This document shows, piece after piece, positions 10,601 to 15,028 of a DNA stretch of 15,028 nt (within the stretch, counting starts at the first letter, position 1; every line of letters begins with the position of its first letter). The position numbers and the translations under genes were made by a program. The DNA comes from Smittium mucronatum (lineage: Eukaryota; Kickxellomycota; Harpellomycetes; Harpellales; Legeriomycetaceae). The notes beneath the pieces are model-generated. The model did not search any database and was not told the DNA's origin. It saw nothing but the letters and a program-made list of their open reading frames with translations. Location: positions 4,871-19,898 of the forward strand of contig LSSL01001509.1 of assembly GCA_001953115.1 (NCBI GenBank), read 5' to 3'.

Positions 10601-11884
10601 ACCATAAATTAAGCTTATTTGAAAATACGTGATGGAAAAATTAAAATTAAAATAAAAATGTGATTTAAAATGTTTTATACTATTTATAAAACACAAAATA
10701 TTGGCAAATCATTTAAAAAAAACTCTTTTTTAATTTGAAAAAAATGGGCCTTTGGGTATTAGAATATATTATAATAGATAAATCAGTTATTTTACACTCA
10801 AAAATATATTCAAAGTAAATTTTATTAAATCGAAAATTGTTTTTTTCGTCTCTGTTTATTACTAATTAAAAAAAAAGAAAAAATACTGTCTTAAAAATAT
10901 AAAAATCAAAAATTTGTGACGTAGAAAGATTATTAACATCTCCGATTTCCAGTAAGAATGTTTAATTAAAAAATTCTAAAATTCAGATTATTATAGCTGA
11001 ATTAGATGAATCCGAAAATTTTCATAAATCTAAAATTATTAAAAAAAAACACCAAGAAATATTTTGAGAGTAACGCAACTGAAGACCTACTGAAATTTCA
11101 CCTACGAGAAAAATTATCTAATTTATGTGCAATAAAATTTCAACATTGAAAAATAAACAAAAAATATGCATTTTTCGCAAAAATAATTTGATTTTACAGG
11201 ATGGTATTTTCTTAATTCAGATACTTATAGAGTTGAAAATATAACCAAATGTCCTTTAGGTTTTTAATCCTGACAACAAGGTTGAGAAATATGTAAACAT
11301 ACGATATATTGTCCTGTAAGCAATTTTAAACGCTCAAATACACCATGTAAAATAATTAAAGAGATGATTGAATCCAGCTTGAGTCATTTCTGTGGTATTA
11401 TTAGAATAAAACACTTTTTTTCTAGCTAAACTTACAATTAGTAAAAATAAGGAGCTTTCTACTTCAGAAAATTAAAATTAAAAATTATATTAAAGACAAA
11501 ATCTAATATTAAAAATAAACCCAATATTTATACTATTTCCATCTCAAATTCAAAAAAAATATTTGATTGTAAAAAAAAATATAAAAGATTTGGGAAAAAA
11601 TAGCACCTAACTTAATAAAAGTCAAAATAAATAGATACTAAGTAATATCAAATTTAAAAAAAAATGACTTAAATCCAAAAAAAGTAAAGTTATTTGGAAA
11701 ATTAATATACAAATATGTAAAAAATTATTTTTATGTGCGAAAATTCGTATCCTGAGCCAGATAAAATCAAAAAAAAAAGAACGATAATTTCAGCTGAAAC
11801 TAATAGTATTGATTTTTCTATTTTTTTTCAATAAGCATAATGTTCCAATTAATTTGATGATATTTCATATTTTGATCAATTTTG

Positions 11885-11904
11885 TTTAAAAAAATTTTTT
11901 TAAA
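11885..11904. repeat. 20-bp low-complexity palindrome (T3 A7 T7 A3)
   Basis: The string is exactly self-complementary but consists only of A and T runs. Adjacent A- and T-tracts can bend DNA. In this base composition it is most likely fortuitous. Confidence 0.45.
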
Positions 11905-12587
11905 AGTATTCTTTTTTTATAACCAATTTTATAACTCCAAAAAAATTTTCTATTTATTAAAAATAGGAGAATATGGATTTATATATAAAGCTTGAACTCA
12001 TAATTATTTTTCCACAACATATTTTATCCTATTTTGGCAGGGATCATTATCTACAATAATTAAAACAATAAATTTTTAAACCCCGAATTTTGTCACCGTA
12101 TGAATTAATCTGGCTATCTACTCATTGAAATCCACAGAATTGAAAATTTACACTTGATTTTAAACTATAGAATACCAATTTGAGAAGGTCAGATAATAAT
12201 ATGGAATTATAAACTCTATTTTTTTGTAGTTTTATGACCATCATTTTTTACTTTATAGATCTTTTTTTGGATATAAAAAGTAAAAAATTTAAATTTCTTT
12301 AATATAATTAGATAAAACATTTCTCTATTCTAGAAAAATATGGAATTTTTTTTAAATAATCAATTCTCTTTGTTTAATTTTCAACTATTAATACGTATAG
12401 GCTTAATTTGTGATCCTTTTTAGACATGTTTTTTGAAATTATTAATACCAATAATAGTTTTCTGAAAAAATAAAAGATCTTAATTCTCAAAAAGAAATCC
12501 AATAAATTCTTTTAAACTACATAATTGGCTTTACTATATTTTTTTGTAGAAAAATTGGAATGAAAATCACATTTTTTTTCCAGTTTG

Positions 12588-12631
12588 ATCAATTCCCACC
12601 CACCCCCTCTATTCTTCGGAAAAGAATTGAT
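12588..12631. repeat. C-rich island inside an 8-bp inverted repeat
   Basis: ATCAATTC (12588-12595) is complementary to GAATTGAT (12624-12631). The 28-nt loop holds the most C-rich run I noticed in the desert, CCCACCCACCCCCTCT (12595-12610), followed by TTC-TTCG-GAA, which would form a tiny stem closed by a C(UUCG)G tetraloop in RNA. It could be part of a structured RNA or chance. No promoter or gene context was seen. Confidence 0.35.
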
Positions 12632-13088
12632 ATATTTAATCAAATTATAATATGTTTATTTTGGTATTTTACAGGAATTTATTTTTTCAGAAAAATATAG
12701 TATATTTTCCGCTAATTTTCTATCGCACAGCGTATATTTTTTGAATTTTTTTATACTATATCCTTATTTGGGTACTGTTATTTATTTTAAATATGAATAT
12801 ATATTTCTGATTAAATTATTTAATTGATGGCTATTATAATAAATATATATCAAACATCCTATTTATAAACTTTTTTTTTCTTACTTTTCACAATTGATGA
12901 TTTTCTCGATATAATATATTAGACGTAGAATTAGGTTATTTTCGCAAAATATTTTATAAATATAACTTAATAATCTAAATAAATAGTATTTTTTAATTAT
13001 TAAATTAAACATATAATGATTTCTATTAAACTTATATTAACCCTATATTTACCATGAAATTTTTTTTATAAAAAAAAATAACTGAAAC

Positions 13089-13121
13089 AATATTTATTTT
13101 TTCGGTTAATAAATAAATATT
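13089..13121. repeat. 11-bp inverted repeat, all A/T
   Basis: AATATTTATTT (13089-13099) and AAATAAATATT (13111-13121) are exact reverse complements around an 11-nt spacer containing CGG. The arms have no G/C pair, so weak pairing and chance occurrence are likely. Confidence 0.4.
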
Positions 13122-13173
13122 ATATTATGAAAAGACAAAATTTTATTTATGTGTTATTTATCAGCATATTTCT

Positions 13174-13194
13174 AATTTGTCAATTTGTCAATTT
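13174..13194. repeat. 8-bp tandem repeat AATTTGTC
   Basis: Two perfect copies of AATTTGTC are followed by a partial AATTT. It is a short duplication from replication slippage with no associated gene. Confidence 0.7.
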
Positions 13195-13931
13195 TACTTT
13201 CAGCCTTTTTTTTGAATATTTATAATGTCTTAAAACTATCTATTTACTTTCCCAAATCAGATTAAAAATTTTGGATCCAAATAATTTTTTTTTAGAATTG
13301 ATATTAATTTTTTGTGAATCATTTTTAATTTTATCGCATTTGGTCTTAATTTTTTCTTAATCATTAATACTTTGTTAAAAACACGCTTAATTTTTTTTAA
13401 TTTGAGTTGGGAATGGTTTAAAATAAAATAAAATTTACATTTGTTTTATATCTTAACGTATTTCAAACATATTTTCGATACTGTTGATATTTTAATATTA
13501 AGATATGATATTTTGTAATCATAATCTCAGAAATTATATAAGTTAATATGGGGGGAGTTTGGTTGGAGATTCATTTCATACATAGAGATATCATCACATT
13601 AGATTTATTGAAAACCCATTATAATTTCCTATTACAGTAGACGCCATAATTACAGTGGAAATTACACAAATAAGCCATTTCTTGACACTATAAATATTTT
13701 GAGATTATAAAAAAAAATACATGTCCATTTTTTGTTTTTTATTACTATAAATCATTTATTATGTTTATTATTTTTTGGCTGTATGTTAAGACAAAAAAAG
13801 GCCAAAAAAAAATAAGAAAGTAATCTTGTAGAAAAATTAAAGTTTTTAAGTTGTCTAAAATCAATAAAAAATATACTGCTATATATTATATGGTGTAGTT
13901 TTGTTACTTATTTTTTAATAATGTGACACTC

Positions 13932-13949
13932 AAAAAAGGACTCTTTTTT
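13932..13949. repeat. Short hairpin AAAAAAG-GACT-CTTTTTT
   Basis: Seven-base arms close a GACT loop and the right arm ends in T6. It looks like a simple transcription terminator, but there is no upstream gene on either strand, so that role is not supported. Confidence 0.35.
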
Positions 13950-14943
13950 ATCATTACACATATTCCTATTCAATACGAGTAATTCATTTTATGATTATAT
14001 TTTTTAATATGTTTTATTATCCCTAATCAGATTATTATACGTGTAAAAAAATAATTATGTACAAAATACCGAAATTTAAACCTCTAGATTATAAAATTAT
14101 ATAAGGTTTTGTTTTAGTAATTATCTCTAAATAATCTTGCTTTCAATTTTTTTTTAATTCTTCTTTATAATCTATAAGTAAAATTATTCAATAAAATGCC
14201 GAATCATTATTTTGAAAAATTATTAAATTATTATTCATTTCCACAATTATATATATTAAAAAAAATGGAGATATTATAATTTTCACATAAAATTAATGAG
14301 ATGGATTCAGAATTTTTGAAATTAATATCAGCTTCTCTTCAATCAATCGGTCCCGGTATAAAGATTATTATCTGTACATTATAATAGATAGATAATTTAA
14401 AATGAAATCCATTAACTTTTATTAATTAATTCTCTATTATTATTAAGTTAAATGTAAACAAAAAAAGTTTTATATATAGTCATCAGTATGTAAATAGAAA
14501 ATTGCATGAAATAATTTATAAAAATATATCTAGTCTACTTCGCGCAAATTTTATAGCATATTTGATAATAAAGTAAGAAAATTTTAGATAAATCCGACTT
14601 CAAAAAAAAAAAATATGCAAAAAGGAAAACTCACTATTCTTTAAAAAATTATAAATTTCTAGTCGAATTATCTGTTATCGGTCATATTCGATATTATAAA
14701 GCGGTAATTTCGATTGTAATGAGGTTAATAAAAAAAAATATTTAATTTTTATTTATATAAATTAAAAATGTTTTATTTATAATAATCGATTCATTTTTTT
14801 CTTAGAGGGAATTTAGAAATATCAAATAATTTCTTATGAGTATAAAGTTCTTCTATTTTTAAAGAATATAAAGAGTTAATTTAATATGATTTTAATTTTA
14901 ATCATTATATATTTCCTCGTGTTTTCGATTTTTTTTTAAAAGA

Positions 14944-14944
<1 letters not shown>

Positions 14945-15028
<84 letters not shown>
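14945..15028. repeat. TATGTA hexanucleotide microsatellite, 14 perfect copies to window end
   Basis: Fourteen uninterrupted, identical copies of TATGTA fill the last 84 bases and continue past the right edge, so the true length is unknown. The unit alternates pyrimidine and purine at every position, a pattern prone to Z-DNA or unwinding. All six reading frames through it are free of stops (for example Met-Tyr or Tyr-Val dipeptide repeats), but nothing indicates it is translated. It does not match usual telomere units. The absence of any interruption suggests recent expansion. Confidence 0.97.

Larger units (their letters stand above)
9240..14944. other. AT-rich gene desert, right block
   Basis: About 5.7 kb without a supportable gene. 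Landmarks are a 20-bp palindrome at 9725-9744, an ATTTC array at 9961-9975, a 14-bp tandem repeat at 10388-10424, a slightly more complex patch at about 10285-10600, an A7/T7 palindrome at 11885-11904, a C-rich island at 12588-12631, an inverted repeat at 13089-13121, an 8-bp tandem repeat at 13174-13194, a G6 tract at 13550-13555 and a terminator-like hairpin at 13932-13949. None is attached to a recognisable gene. Otherwise homopolymers and random-looking AT sequence. Confidence 0.75.

Noticed and set aside
13062..13079. T8-ATA-A8 near-palindrome and similar A/T-run palindromes
   Set aside because: They are made only of adjacent T and A runs, which are expected frequently at this base composition.
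14945..15028. Telomere or CRISPR array
   Set aside because: The unit TATGTA is not a usual telomeric motif, and there are no spacers between identical units, so it is a simple microsatellite.
1033..15028. A previously undescribed multi-gene system
   Set aside because: No coding sequences, conserved RNA structures or ordered repeat-spacer patterns were found that could support one.

Overview
The window is extremely AT-rich eukaryotic DNA with almost no coding content. The only recognisable gene remnant is at the left edge (about 1-1032, minus strand). It is the broken C-terminal half of a non-LTR retrotransposon (LINE) reverse transcriptase, identified by reading the translated fragments. The rest, about 14 kb, is non-coding sequence of roughly four-fifths A+T (estimated by eye), full of homopolymer A/T tracts. 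No open reading frame of convincing length or composition was found there on either strand.

The LINE family and the composition together suggest a compact-bodied AT-rich eukaryote such as a microsporidian with expanded intergenic DNA, or an early-diverging fungus. My recollection is that reverse transcriptases with a YGG-[ED]-x-F-x-MSEAR segment after the polymerase core occur in zygomycete-type fungi and relatives. This host assignment is inference and not strong. There are no bacterial operons, ribosome-binding sites or rRNA/tRNA genes to suggest a prokaryote.

Layout: (1) 1-1032, decayed LINE in three frame segments with 12 in-frame stop codons, clearly less AT-rich than everything after it, running off the left edge. 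(2) 1033-6086, AT desert with a few hairpins. (3) 6087-6113, an (AT)n microsatellite. (4) 6114-9210, more desert. (5) 9211-9239, an AAATA pentamer array. (6) 9240-14944, desert with a 20-bp palindrome, an ATTTC array, a 14-bp tandem repeat, an 8-bp tandem repeat and one C-rich island. (7) 14945-15028, a perfect 14-copy TATGTA hexamer array that runs off the right edge.

No genes work together here. The picture is a gene desert close to AT-mutational equilibrium in which a more recent, already dead retrotransposon copy still stands out by composition. I looked for an undescribed system and found no support for one.
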